Below, piece by piece: positions 1 through 10,200 of a stretch of DNA of 64,000 nucleotides. The stretch lies in NCBI RefSeq assembly GCF_007830495.1, contig NZ_VLKW01000005.1, positions 1-64,000 on the forward strand, in the 5' to 3' direction. A program made the translations under genes and the position numbers. Below the pieces are notes generated by a model that did no database searches, had not been told where the DNA came from, and saw nothing but the letters and a program-made list of their open reading frames with translations. This DNA comes from Pseudoduganella flava. Lineage in GTDB: Bacteria; Pseudomonadota; Gammaproteobacteria; Burkholderiales; Burkholderiaceae_D. Each line of letters opens with the position of its first letter. Position 1 is the first letter of the stretch.

Positions 1-2778
1 TGCCTGCACCATATCGCCGGCGACGGCTGGTCGATCGAACTGCTGTGGCGCGAGCTGGAACAGGGCTATGCCGCCGCGCTGGCGGGTACCGCGCCGCCGG
101 CCGCGCCGGCCCTGCAATACATCGACTACGCGTGCTGGCAGCGTGAATGGCTGGCCGGCGAGCGGGGCGCGCGGCAGCTGGACTACTGGCGCCGCCAGCT
201 GGACGGCCTGCCGCCGCTGCTGGAGCTGCCGACCGACCGGGCCCGCCCGGCGGCGCGGCGCCATGCCGGCGCCAGCCTGCCCGTGGCCGTGCCGGCCGAA
301 CTGCTGCCGGCGCTGCGGGCGCTGGGCCACGACGGCCAGGCCAGCCTGTTCATGACGTTGCTGGCCGTCTTCCAGCTGGTGCTGGCCCGCTACAGCGGCC
401 AGGACGACATCGCGGTCGGCAGCCCCGTCGCGAACCGGCCGCGTGCGGAACTGGACGGCTTGATCGGTTTCTTCGCCAATACGCTGGTGCTGCGCACCCG
501 CGTAGACAGCGCGGCCAGTTTCCGCACGTTGCTGGCGGCCGTGCGCGAAACCACGCTGGCCGCGCACGAACACCAGGACCTGCCGTTCGAACAGCTGGTC
601 GAAGCGCTGCAGCCGGCGCGGAGCCTCAGCTACAGCCCGCTGTTCCAGGTGATGTTCAACCTGCTGCATGGCGCTGCCGAGACGATCGCGCTGCCGCAGG
701 TGAAGAGCGAAGTGCTGCCGGCCACCCAGCACGTCGCCAAGTTCGACCTGACGTTGACGTTGCAGGAGCGTGGCGGCAGCCTGGCCGGCACGCTGGAATA
801 CGACGTCGACCTGTTCGACGCGGCCAGCGTAGCGCGGCTGTGGCGTCATTACGTGGCCGTGCTGGAGCACGTGCTGGCCGCGCCGGACACGCCGCTGCAG
901 GCAATGGACTTGCTGGGCGCCGCCGAGCGCGCCGAACTGGCCGCGTGGAACGCCACCGCGGCACCGTATCCGGACACTTGCCTGCACACGCTGTTCGAAG
1001 CGCAGGCCGCGCGCACGCCCGATGCGATCGCGCTGGTGTGCGACGACGCGGAGGTCAGCTACGCGGCGTTGAACGGCCGCGCCAATGCGCTGGCCCAGCA
1101 ACTGCGCGCGCTGGGCGTGCGGCCTGAAGACACCGTCGGCGTCTGCCTGCCGCGTACGGCCGACCTGGTCGTCGCGCTGCTGGCCGTGCTGAAGGCGGGC
1201 GGCGCCTACGTGCCGCTCGATCCCCATTACCCGGACGGCCGGCTGGCGCATATCGCCGACAGCGCGCGGCCCGCCGTGGTGCTGGTGGACGGCGAGGGTG
1301 CGCAGCGGCTCACGGCGCTCGTCCCGGCCGGCACGCGCGTCGCGCTGGTGGACGCCGCGCACGATCCCGTGGCGCCGGCGCCGCTGCCGGCCACATTGCC
1401 GGGCCAGCTGGCGTACGTGATCTACACGTCCGGCTCGACCGGCCGGCCGAAGGGCGTCGCGATCACCCACGCGAACGCGGTGGCGATGCTGGCGTGGGCG
1501 CGCCAGGAGTTCGATGCGGAGGCGCTGCGCTGCGTGCTGGCGTCGACGTCGATCTGCTTCGACCTGTCCGTGTTCGAGCTGTTCCTGCCGCTGGTCACCG
1601 GCCACACCGTGCTGCTGGTGCGCGATGCGCTGGTCCTGGCCGAACGGCCGCCGGCGCGGCCCGTCACGCTGGTCAACACGGTGCCGTCGGCGATGGAGGC
1701 GCTGCTGGCGGCCGATGCGCTGCCGGCCAGCGTGCGCGTAGTGAACCTGGCCGGCGAGGCGCTGGCGCGCAGCCTGGTCGACAAGCTGCATGCCCGCGAC
1801 CACGTGCGGGCCGTCTACAACCTGTACGGCCCGTCCGAGGACACGACTTACTCGACCGGCGGCCCGGTGGAGCGGGGCGGCGCGCAGCCGCCGACGATCG
1901 GCCGGCCGCTGCACAACACCCGTGCCTACGTGCTGGATGCGGCGCTTCGCCCCGTGCCGCCGGGCGCGCCGGGCGAGTTGTACCTGGCGGGGTGCGGCGT
2001 ATCGCGCGGCTACCTGGGGCAGCCGGCCCTGACGGCCGAGCGCTACGTGCCGAACCCACATGCGACGGCGCCCGGCGAACGGCTGTACCGCACGGGCGAC
2101 CTGGTGCGGCACCTCCACGACGGCCGGCTGGCCTACCTGGGCCGGGCCGACCACCAGGTGAAGCTGCGCGGCTTCCGCATCGAGCTGGGCGAGATCGAAA
2201 GCGTCCTGGTGGCCGCGGGAGGCGTGCGCACCGCCGTTGCCGTCGTGCGGCCGCTGGGCGATGGCGTCGATGCGCTGGTCGCCTTTGTCGAACCGGACGG
2301 CACGGCCCCCGTCACCAGCGCCGGGCTGCGGCGCGCGCTGGCCGGCCAGCTGCCCGAGTACATGGTGCCGACCCGCATCGTGACGGAGACGGCACTGCCG
2401 CTGACGCAGAACGGCAAGATCGACCGCAAGGCCCTGTCCCTGCTGCCGCTGGCGGCGGACGTGCCCGACTTCGATCCGCCCGTCAGCGAAACGGAGCAGC
2501 GCCTGGCCCACCTGTGGTGCGAGGTGCTGGGCCTGAAACGGGTGGGGCGGCACGACGACTTCTTCAGCGCCGGCGGGCATTCGCTGCTGGCCACCGCGTT
2601 GAATGCGCGCATGCCGGCCGCGTTCGGGGTCGCGACGGCCGTGCGCGACATTTTCCTGTATCCGCGCCTGGCCGACCAGGCCGAGCGGATCGACAACCTG
2701 TGCTGGGCCGCGGCTGCCGCGGAGCGCACCGGCGGCGAGCAGGCATCCGCCGACGACCTTGACGTGGGAGTGCTGTGA
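1..2778 (+). CDS. NRPS, C-A-PCP module, 5' truncated (Ala-like code)
   Basis: Only the 3' part of this gene lies in the window; the reading frame is open from base 1. It begins inside a condensation domain at the catalytic HHIAGDGWS motif (fragment residues 3-12). The adenylation domain follows, with core motif YTSGSTGRPKG near position 1410 and A10 motif NGKIDRK near 2410. The last domain is a carrier protein (GGHSL, Ser codon at 2581). Read by eye, the specificity pocket is DLFNNALTYK, the code associated with alanine, for example in microcystin synthetase McyA. The module would condense an upstream chain onto alanine in the cytosol. The acidic tail ending DDLDVGVL probably docks to the TubC-type N-terminus of the next protein. 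The stop codon shares one base with the next start, so the two are co-translated. Domain calls are firm; alanine is an inference. Confidence 0.93.
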   Translation, partial: CLHHIAGDGWSIELLWRELEQGYAAALAGTAPPAAPALQYIDYACWQREWLAGERGARQLDYWRRQLDGLPPLLELPTDRARPAARRHAGASLPVAVPAELLPALRALGHDGQASLFMTLLAVFQLVLARYSGQDDIAVGSPVANRPRAELDGLIGFFANTLVLRTRVDSAASFRTLLAAVRETTLAAHEHQDLPFEQLVEALQPARSLSYSPLFQVMFNLLHGAAETIALPQVKSEVLPATQHVAKFDLTLTLQERGGSLAGTLEYDVDLFDAASVARLWRHYVAVLEHVLAAPDTPLQAMDLLGAAERAELAAWNATAAPYPDTCLHTLFEAQAARTPDAIALVCDDAEVSYAALNGRANALAQQLRALGVRPEDTVGVCLPRTADLVVALLAVLKAGGAYVPLDPHYPDGRLAHIADSARPAVVLVDGEGAQRLTALVPAGTRVALVDAAHDPVAPAPLPATLPGQLAYVIYTSGSTGRPKGVAITHANAVAMLAWARQEFDAEALRCVLASTSICFDLSVFELFLPLVTGHTVLLVRDALVLAERPPARPVTLVNTVPSAMEALLAADALPASVRVVNLAGEALARSLVDKLHARDHVRAVYNLYGPSEDTTYSTGGPVERGGAQPPTIGRPLHNTRAYVLDAALRPVPPGAPGELYLAGCGVSRGYLGQPALTAERYVPNPHATAPGERLYRTGDLVRHLHDGRLAYLGRADHQVKLRGFRIELGEIESVLVAAGGVRTAVAVVRPLGDGVDALVAFVEPDGTAPVTSAGLRRALAGQLPEYMVPTRIVTETALPLTQNGKIDRKALSLLPLAADVPDFDPPVSETEQRLAHLWCEVLGLKRVGRHDDFFSAGGHSLLATALNARMPAAFGVATAVRDIFLYPRLADQAERIDNLCWAAAAAERTGGEQASADDLDVGVL

Positions 2779-5700
2779 TGCATGAATTGATGAGTGAACT
2801 GCGGCGCCTGAACGTGCGCCTGTGGGTCGAGGAAGGGCGCCTGCACTTCGCCGCGCCCGACAAGGCGCTGAGCCCGGACCTGAAGCGCCGCATGGCGGAT
2901 AACAAGGCGGAGCTGATCTGGGCGATCGAGCAGGCCGGCGCGAAGCCCGCCGCCGCGCCGCCCTTGGCCAGCGCACCGGCCGCGCCAGCGGATCCCGCCG
3001 CCTTGTCGTTCGCCCAGCAGCGGCTGCTGTTCCTGCACCAGATCGACAGCACGTCCTGTGCCTACAACGTGCCGGCCGCGTGGCACCTGCGCGGTCCGCT
3101 CGACGTGGCGGCGCTGGAGCGGGCGTGCGCCGCGCTGCCGGCCCGGCACGACGTGCTGCGCAGCGCCTTCGAGGGTGGTGTGGAAGGTTATGTGCGGCGT
3201 GCCGGCCCGGCCGCGCTCGACCTGGCCCACGTGTCGCTGGTCGGCCATGCGCCGCTGGCGCGCGCCGCGGCGCTGGACGACATGATGCGCGACGAGGCGC
3301 GCCGGCTGTTCGACCTGGCCACGCCGCCGCTACTGCGCGCCACGCTGGTCGCGCTGGACGCGGAAGAACACGTGCTGCTGCTGACGATGCACCACGTGGT
3401 GTCGGACGGCTGGTCGATGGACCTGCTGGCGCGCGACCTGTGGCAGCTGTATGGCGCGCCAACGGCGCAGGCACCGGCGCGGCCCGGTTACCAGGATTAC
3501 GTGGCGTGGCAGAAGCAGTGGGCCGGTGGCGCCGAGTGGCAGCGGCAGCAGCGCTACTGGGGCGAACAGCTGGCCGGTTTGCCGGAGCTGATCGAACTGC
3601 CGCTCGATCACGCGCGCCCGCCGGTGCAGCGCTACGACGGCGCCGTGCACCATTTCGCACTGCCGGAGGCGGACGTGGCGCGGCTGGCGGCTCATGCGCA
3701 AGCCCGCGGCGCCAGCGCCTACATGGCGCTTCTTGCCGTGTTTGGACTGCAGCTGGCGCGCATCACGGGCCAGCACGACCTGGCCATCGGCACACCGATC
3801 GCCAACCGCCGCCTGCGCGAATGGGAAGACGTGCTGGGGTTCTTCTCGAACGTCGTCGTGTTGCGGCTGCGCGGCGGCGCGGAAGGCACTTTCGACGACC
3901 TGCTGGCGCACGTGCGCGATACGGCGCTGGAAGCGTTCGAGCACCAGGAATTCCCGTTCGAGCAGGTCGTCGAGCACGTGCAGCCGCAACGCAGCCTGGC
4001 GCACGCGCCGCTGTTCCAGGTGATGTTCATGCTCACCGACGAACAGGCGCCGCCGGCACCCGCCGGCCTCGCGTTGACGCGGCTGCCCACGCACAACGGC
4101 ATCGCCAAGTTCGACCTGACGTTGACGATCACGCGTGCCGGCGGCCAGGTCGCCGGCGCGTTCGAATACAACACGGCGCTGTTCCAGCCCGCCACGATCG
4201 AGCGGATGGCGGGGCATTACGTGCACCTGCTGCGCCAGATCGCGGCGCGCCCGGCGGCACCGCTCGCCGAGCTGGAACTCGTCACGCCGGTGGAAGCGGC
4301 CCAGCTGGCGCGCTGGAACGACAGCGCCGTGCCGCTCGACGCGGGCGCCAGCATCCACCGCCTGATCGCCGCCACGGCGGCCGCCCAGCCTGACGCGATC
4401 GCGCTCAGCTTCGGCGCCACGGATGTGAGCTACCGCGAGCTGCTGCTGCGCGCCGGCGGGCTGGCGCAGGCACTGCGGGCCCGCGGCATCGGTACCGAGG
4501 CACGCGTCGGCGTGTTCGGCGACCGTTCGCCGGAGCTGGTCATCGGCATGCTGGGCATCCTGCTGGCCGGCGCCGCCTACGTGCCGCTTGACCCCCAATA
4601 CCCGGCCGAGCGGATTGGCTACATCGCCGGCGACGCGGAACTGGCCGCGATCGTCGTTGCCGGCGCCGCCGTCGAGCGTGTCCCGGCCGGTGACGTGCCG
4701 GTGGTGGCGCTGCACGATTGCCCGCCGGCCGCGGTGGAGCCGGCCGCCGTCGATGGCGCCAATGCGGCCTATGTGATCTACACGTCAGGTTCGACGGGGC
4801 GGCCGAAGGGCGTCGTCGTCACGCACCGCAACGTCGTCAACCTGTTCGCCGGGCTCGATCGCAGCCTCGCGCCGTCGCTGCCGGAGCGCGGCGGGAGGCC
4901 CGTCTGGACGGCGCTGACCAGCATCAGCTTCGACATCTCCGTGCTGGAACTGCTGTGGACCCTGGCACGCGGCCACCATGTGCTGCTGCAGGTCGATCAC
5001 CTCGCATCCCTGACCCAGGCGGCGCCGCAAGCGGAACCGGCGCGGCGCCGCGCCGTTGCGCCGGCGCGTGCCGGCACGCTGGACTTCAGCCTGTTCTACT
5101 TCGCGGCCGACGAGGATGCGCAGGCCGACAAATATCGGCTGCTGCTCGATGGCGCGCGCTTCGCCGACAGCCACGGTTTCAATGCCGTCTGGGTGCCGGA
5201 GCGCCACTTCCACCGCTTCGGCGGCCAGTTCCCGAACCCGTCGGTGGCCGCCGCCGCGCTGGCCGCCATCACCACCAACGTGCAGGTGCGCGCCGGCAGC
5301 GTGGTGCTGCCGCTGCACGATCCGCTGCGCGTCGCCGAGGAGTGGGCGATGGTCGACAACCTGTCCGGCGGGCGCGCCGCCGTCGCGTTCGCGTCGGGCT
5401 GGCACTTCAACGACTTCGTGCTGGCACCGGACCGCTACGCCGAGCGTCACCGCGTGCTGCGCGAGGGCATCGACACGGTGCGCAAGCTGTGGGCCGGCGA
5501 GACCGTCGCGCGCACGGACGGCCTGGGCAACACGGTGCAGGTGGGCGTGCGCCCGCGCCCCGTGCAGCCGGAACTGCCGATGTGGGTGACGGCGGCCGCC
5601 AGCCCCGACACGTTCCGCTACGCCGGCGAGATCGGCGCCAACGTGCTGACGCACCTGCTGGGCCAGAGCCTCACCGAACTGCGCGAGAAGATCGCGCTGT

Positions 5701-7289
5701 ACCGGCAGGCGCGCGCGGAGCACGGTTTCGATCCGGACGCCGGCCGGGTCACGCTGATGCTGCACACCTATGTCGACGGCGACGTCGAGGCTGCGCGCGA
5801 GACGGTGCGCGAACCGTTCAAGGCCTACCTGCGCAGCGCGATCAACCTGCTGAAACCCGTCGCCGAGAGCCAAGGTCTGGATGCGGGCAACGACCTGGAA
5901 CTGGTGGTGGACGCGGGCTTCAACCGCTATTTCGCCACCGGGGCGCTGTTCGGCACCCCGGAATCGTGCCAGCCGTTGCTGCGGGACGTGCACGCGCTGG
6001 GCGTCGACGAAATCGCCTGCCTGATCGACTTCGGCGTCGACGCGGGCAAGGTGACGGCGAGCCTGACGCACCTGGATGCGCTGCGCCGTCTCGCGCAGGC
6101 GCCGCGCGCGCCAGCCGGCCAGGTGGCGATCCGGCCGGATGCGACGCACCTGCAGTGCACGCCGTCGTTCGCCAAGCTGCTGCTGGAGCAGAACGGCGCG
6201 GCCGCGCTGGCGGGCCTGCGCGGCTTCCTTGTCGGCGGCGAAGCGCTGTCGCCGGCGCTGGCGCGCGACCTGCAGGCGGCTACCGGTGGCGCCGTCTTCA
6301 ATATGTACGGGCCGACGGAAACCACGGTGTGGTCGGCCGTGCGGCACATCGAGGACGGCGAGACGGCGATCGGCGCGCCGCTGGCAAACACCGCGCTGTA
6401 CGTGCTGGACGGCGACATGCGGCGCGTGCCGATCGGCGTCGCCGGCGAGTTGTACATCGGCGGCGCAGGCGTGGCGCGCGGCTACTGGCGCCGGCCCGAC
6501 CTGACGGCCGAGCGCTTCCTGCCCGACCCGTATGCCCCTTGGCCGGGCGCGCGCATGTACCGCACCGGCGACCAGGTGCGGCGGCTGGCCGACGGCACCA
6601 TTGAATTTCTCGGCCGCCTCGACCAGCAGGTCAAGGTGCGCGGCTACCGCGTCGAGCTGGGCGAGATCGAGACGACGCTGCGCAGCCATCCGGCCGTCGC
6701 CGAGGCGGTGGCCGTGGTGCGCGGCGCGGACGAGCACGAGGCGGCGATCGTTGCCTACGTGACCAGCGCGCCGAGCGCCGCGGCCGATCCCGGCGAACTG
6801 CTGCGCCATGCGGCCGGGCACCTGCCGGCGCACATGCTGCCGGCCGCGATCGTGCCGCTGGCGGCGCTGCCGCTGACGCCGAACGGCAAGGTGGACCGCA
6901 AGGCGCTGCCGGCGCCGGGCAGCCAGCGGGGATCGTCGGCCGGTGCGCCGCGGGCGCTGCCGCGCAGCGACCTGGAACGGGCGCTGGCGGCGCTGTGGTG
7001 CGAGCTGCTGCAGCTCGACAGCGTCGGCGTCAACGAAAACTTCTTCGAACTGGGCGGGCATTCGCTGCTGCTGCCGAAGCTGCAGCGGCAGCTGGCGGCC
7101 CGCTTCGGCTGTGAAGTGAGCATCATCGAACTGTTCAAGTTCCCCACGATCGACAGCCTCGTCGTGCTGCTGGCGCAGCGCGACCAGGCCGCACCTTCCC
7201 TCGTTACCCGGCCGGGGCGCCAGCGCGCCGGCCAGGAAGCGGTTCAGCAAATGCGTCAACGGATGAAACAGAGAAAACGACATGAATGA
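2778..7289 (+). CDS. NRPS, C-A(Gly-like, monooxygenase insert)-PCP
   Basis: 1503 residues. Order: TubC-type docking domain (1-55), condensation (about 73-490, HHVVSDGWS near 205), adenylation (about 515-1375) and carrier protein (GGHSL, Ser about 1429). The adenylation domain is split: after A4 (FDISVLELL, about 719) comes a luciferase-like monooxygenase domain of about 340 residues (768-1105), and adenylation resumes before A5 (NMYGPTET, about 1175). The pocket reads DILQLGMVWK, very close to the glycine code DILQLGLIWK. In myxothiazol synthetase MtaG a comparable insert in a glycine module alpha-hydroxylates Gly and leads to a terminal amide. Here the module is internal and hands on to a KS. 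ATG 2778 is preferred over GTG 2775 because GGGAG lies 7 bases upstream and it gives the TGATG stop/start overlap. Function of the insert is inferred. Confidence 0.93.
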   Translation: MHELMSELRRLNVRLWVEEGRLHFAAPDKALSPDLKRRMADNKAELIWAIEQAGAKPAAAPPLASAPAAPADPAALSFAQQRLLFLHQIDSTSCAYNVPAAWHLRGPLDVAALERACAALPARHDVLRSAFEGGVEGYVRRAGPAALDLAHVSLVGHAPLARAAALDDMMRDEARRLFDLATPPLLRATLVALDAEEHVLLLTMHHVVSDGWSMDLLARDLWQLYGAPTAQAPARPGYQDYVAWQKQWAGGAEWQRQQRYWGEQLAGLPELIELPLDHARPPVQRYDGAVHHFALPEADVARLAAHAQARGASAYMALLAVFGLQLARITGQHDLAIGTPIANRRLREWEDVLGFFSNVVVLRLRGGAEGTFDDLLAHVRDTALEAFEHQEFPFEQVVEHVQPQRSLAHAPLFQVMFMLTDEQAPPAPAGLALTRLPTHNGIAKFDLTLTITRAGGQVAGAFEYNTALFQPATIERMAGHYVHLLRQIAARPAAPLAELELVTPVEAAQLARWNDSAVPLDAGASIHRLIAATAAAQPDAIALSFGATDVSYRELLLRAGGLAQALRARGIGTEARVGVFGDRSPELVIGMLGILLAGAAYVPLDPQYPAERIGYIAGDAELAAIVVAGAAVERVPAGDVPVVALHDCPPAAVEPAAVDGANAAYVIYTSGSTGRPKGVVVTHRNVVNLFAGLDRSLAPSLPERGGRPVWTALTSISFDISVLELLWTLARGHHVLLQVDHLASLTQAAPQAEPARRRAVAPARAGTLDFSLFYFAADEDAQADKYRLLLDGARFADSHGFNAVWVPERHFHRFGGQFPNPSVAAAALAAITTNVQVRAGSVVLPLHDPLRVAEEWAMVDNLSGGRAAVAFASGWHFNDFVLAPDRYAERHRVLREGIDTVRKLWAGETVARTDGLGNTVQVGVRPRPVQPELPMWVTAAASPDTFRYAGEIGANVLTHLLGQSLTELREKIALYRQARAEHGFDPDAGRVTLMLHTYVDGDVEAARETVREPFKAYLRSAINLLKPVAESQGLDAGNDLELVVDAGFNRYFATGALFGTPESCQPLLRDVHALGVDEIACLIDFGVDAGKVTASLTHLDALRRLAQAPRAPAGQVAIRPDATHLQCTPSFAKLLLEQNGAAALAGLRGFLVGGEALSPALARDLQAATGGAVFNMYGPTETTVWSAVRHIEDGETAIGAPLANTALYVLDGDMRRVPIGVAGELYIGGAGVARGYWRRPDLTAERFLPDPYAPWPGARMYRTGDQVRRLADGTIEFLGRLDQQVKVRGYRVELGEIETTLRSHPAVAEAVAVVRGADEHEAAIVAYVTSAPSAAADPGELLRHAAGHLPAHMLPAAIVPLAALPLTPNGKVDRKALPAPGSQRGSSAGAPRALPRSDLERALAALWCELLQLDSVGVNENFFELGGHSLLLPKLQRQLAARFGCEVSIIELFKFPTIDSLVVLLAQRDQAAPSLVTRPGRQRAGQEAVQQMRQRMKQRKRHE
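5079..6095 (+). other. Luciferase-like monooxygenase domain inserted in the A domain
   Basis: Residues about 768-1105 of the 2778-7289 NRPS. The segment starts at LDFSLFYFA and contains VWVPERHFHRFGGQFPNPS, VRAGSVVLPLHDPLRVAEEW and AFASGWHFNDFV. These are hallmarks of the FMN-dependent bacterial luciferase superfamily subgroup embedded in NRPS/PKS proteins. It lies between adenylation motifs A4 and A5 with no frame break. It most likely oxygenates the alpha carbon of the tethered glycine. Confidence 0.88.
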
Positions 7290-10200
7290 TTCGATCGACA
7301 ATGCAAACGCCATCGCGATCATCGGCATGGCAGGCCGCTTTCCCGGCGCCGCCGACGTGGAGCGCTTCTGGGCCAACCTGGTCGCCGGCAAGGAAAGCTC
7401 GACGCGGCTGGACGACGCCACGTTGCGTGCGGCCGGCGTGCCGGAGCGGCTGCTGAACAACCCCGACTTCGTCAAGGTGGCCTACGTGGTGGACGGCGTG
7501 GCGGACTTCGACGCGGAGCTGTTCCAGTTCACGCCGCGCGAGGCCGAGATCACCGATCCGCAGCAGCGCATGCTGCTCGAGTGCTGCTACGAGGCGCTCG
7601 ACGAGGCGGGTTATGCGAGCGAACGGTATGCGGGCCAGATCGGCGTATATGCCGGCATCGGCTCGATGTCGTACTACGTGCGCAACCTGCGCACGCATCC
7701 GGAACTGCTGGAGGCCGTGGGCCCGCTGCGGGTCTCGATCGGCAACGAGAAGAGCTTCGCCAGCACGATCGTCTCCTACAAGCTGAACCTGCGCGGCCCC
7801 AGCGTCAACGTCGACACGGCCTGTTCGACGTCGCTGGTGGCGATCCACCAGGCCTGCCAGAGTCTGTTGTCGTATGAATGCGATATCGCGCTGTCCGGCG
7901 GTGTCAGTCTCGATACGCCGCAGCACGCCGGAATGCTGTACCGCGAAGGCAGCATCGTGTCGCCGGATGGCCACTGCCGGCCGTTCGACGCGGACGCGCG
8001 CGGCACCGTGAAGGGCAACGGCGCCGGCATCGTCGTATTGAAGCGGCTTGCGGAGGCGATCGAGGATGGCGACTACATCCACGCCGTGATCCTCGGCAGC
8101 GCCGTCAACAACGATGGCGCGATGAAGCTCGGCTACACGGCATCGAGCGTGGCCGGCCAGGTCGACGTGGTGGCCGATGCGCTGGCGCGCGCCGCCGTCG
8201 ACCCAGCCACGATCGGCTATGTCGAGGCGCACGGCACCGGCACGGTGCTGGGCGACCCGATCGAGGTGGCCGCGCTGGCGCAGGCGTTCGGGCCCGGGCT
8301 GCCGCCGCGCAGCTGCGCGCTCGCATCACTGAAATCGAACATCGGACACCTCGACATCGCGGCCGGCGTGGCGGGCCTGATCAAGGCGGCCGAGGTGGTC
8401 AAGCGCGGCGTGATCCCGCCCAGCATCAACTACAGCGCGCCGAACTCGAACATCGACTTCGCCGCCACGCCGTTCCACGTGAACGACACGTTGCGTGACT
8501 GGCCGGACAATGGCGCACCGCGCCGCGCCGGCGTCAGCTCGTTTGGCATCGGCGGTACCAATGCCCATGCGATCCTGGAGCAGGCGCCGGCTCGCCACGG
8601 CGTGGCGTCGGTCCGGCCAGCCCACCTGATCGTGCTGTCGGCGAAGACCCCGGCCGCGCTGGAGCGCCAGATCGGCCGCATCGGCGCGCACCTGCGCGAT
8701 CATCCGGACATCGACCTGGCCGACGCCGCCTACACGCTGCAGGTGGGGCGCCGCGAATACGAATACCGCGCCGCGCTGGCGGTGCGCGGCACTGCCGATG
8801 CCGCCGCTGCGCTGACGCCCGACAGCCGCCGGATCCAGGGCGCCGGCGCGGTACGCCATGCGCCGAAGGTCTGCCTGATGTTCCCCGGCCAGGGTGCCCA
8901 GCACGTCGGCATGGCGCGCGGCCTGTACGCTGCCGAACCGGCGTTCCGGGCCGCCTTCGACGACTGCGCGGCGCACTTCGCCCGCGCGCTCGGCGTCGAC
9001 CTGGCCGCGCTGCTGTTCGACGGCGGCGCCGATGCGGACCGCCTGGCGCGCACCGATCTCGCGCAGCCGGCGCTGTTCGCGCTCGGCTATGCGTATGCGC
9101 GGCAGTGGGAAAGCGTCGGCATCGTGCCGGACGCGATGATCGGCCACAGCATCGGCGAATATGTGGCCGCCACGCTGGCCGGCGTGCTGACGCTGGAAGA
9201 CGCGGCCGCGCTGGTGGCCGAGCGGGGCCGCCTGATGCAGTCGCTGCCGGCTGGCGCGATGCTGATGGTGGCGTTGCCGGAGGCGGACCTGGCGCCGTAC
9301 CTGGCGCGCGGCTGCGACGTGGCGGCCGTCAACGGCCCGGCCATCTGCGTGCTGTCCGGCCCGGCGGCGGCCATCGATGCGGCCGAGGCGGAACTGACGG
9401 CGGCCGGCACGGAAACGCGCCGGCTGCACACGTCGCATGCGTTCCATTCGGCGATGGTCGAGCCGATCCTGGACCAATTCGCCGCCCGCGTGGCCGCCGT
9501 GACGCTGCGCGCACCGGCGCGACCCTACCTGTCGAACGTCAGCGGTGACTGGGTCACTGCCGCGCAGGCCACCGATCCGGCCTACTGGGTGGCGCACCTG
9601 CGCGGCACCGTGCGCTTCGGCGACGCGCTGCGGCGCGTGCTGGACGACGGCGGCTACGTGCTGCTGGAGGCCGGCCCCGGACAGGCGTTGACGACGCTGG
9701 CGCGGCGCAGCTTCGGCGTGGCCGACGCGGTGCTGCCGTCGGCGCGCCATGCGCACGACCCGCGCGACGACCACGAGGTGTACCTGCAGGCGCTCGGCGG
9801 CCTGTGGGTGCGCGGCTGCCGTGTCGAGTGGGACGGCGTGTACGCGGGCGAACGGCGGCTGCGTCTGCCGCTGCCCGGCTATGCGTTTGACCGCAAGCGC
9901 TACTGGATCGATCCGGCCGACGCCGGCGCCGCCCCGGTACCGGCAGCGGCTGCGGCAGCGCATACCACCGTGGCCGCAGCCGCCGCAGTTGCGGCTCCCG
10001 CGCAGCAAGCGCCGCGTGCCGATACGCTGACGGAACGGCTGGCCGCGATCTGGCGCCAGGCGTTCGGCGTGGCCGCGGTCAATGCCGACGACAGCTTCTT
10101 CGAACTGGGCGGCGATTCGCTGCTGGCGACGCAGCTGACGGCCGTCGTGCGCGACCAGCTGGGCGTGCAGCTGAAGCTCGCCGAGCTGTTCGACCATCCG

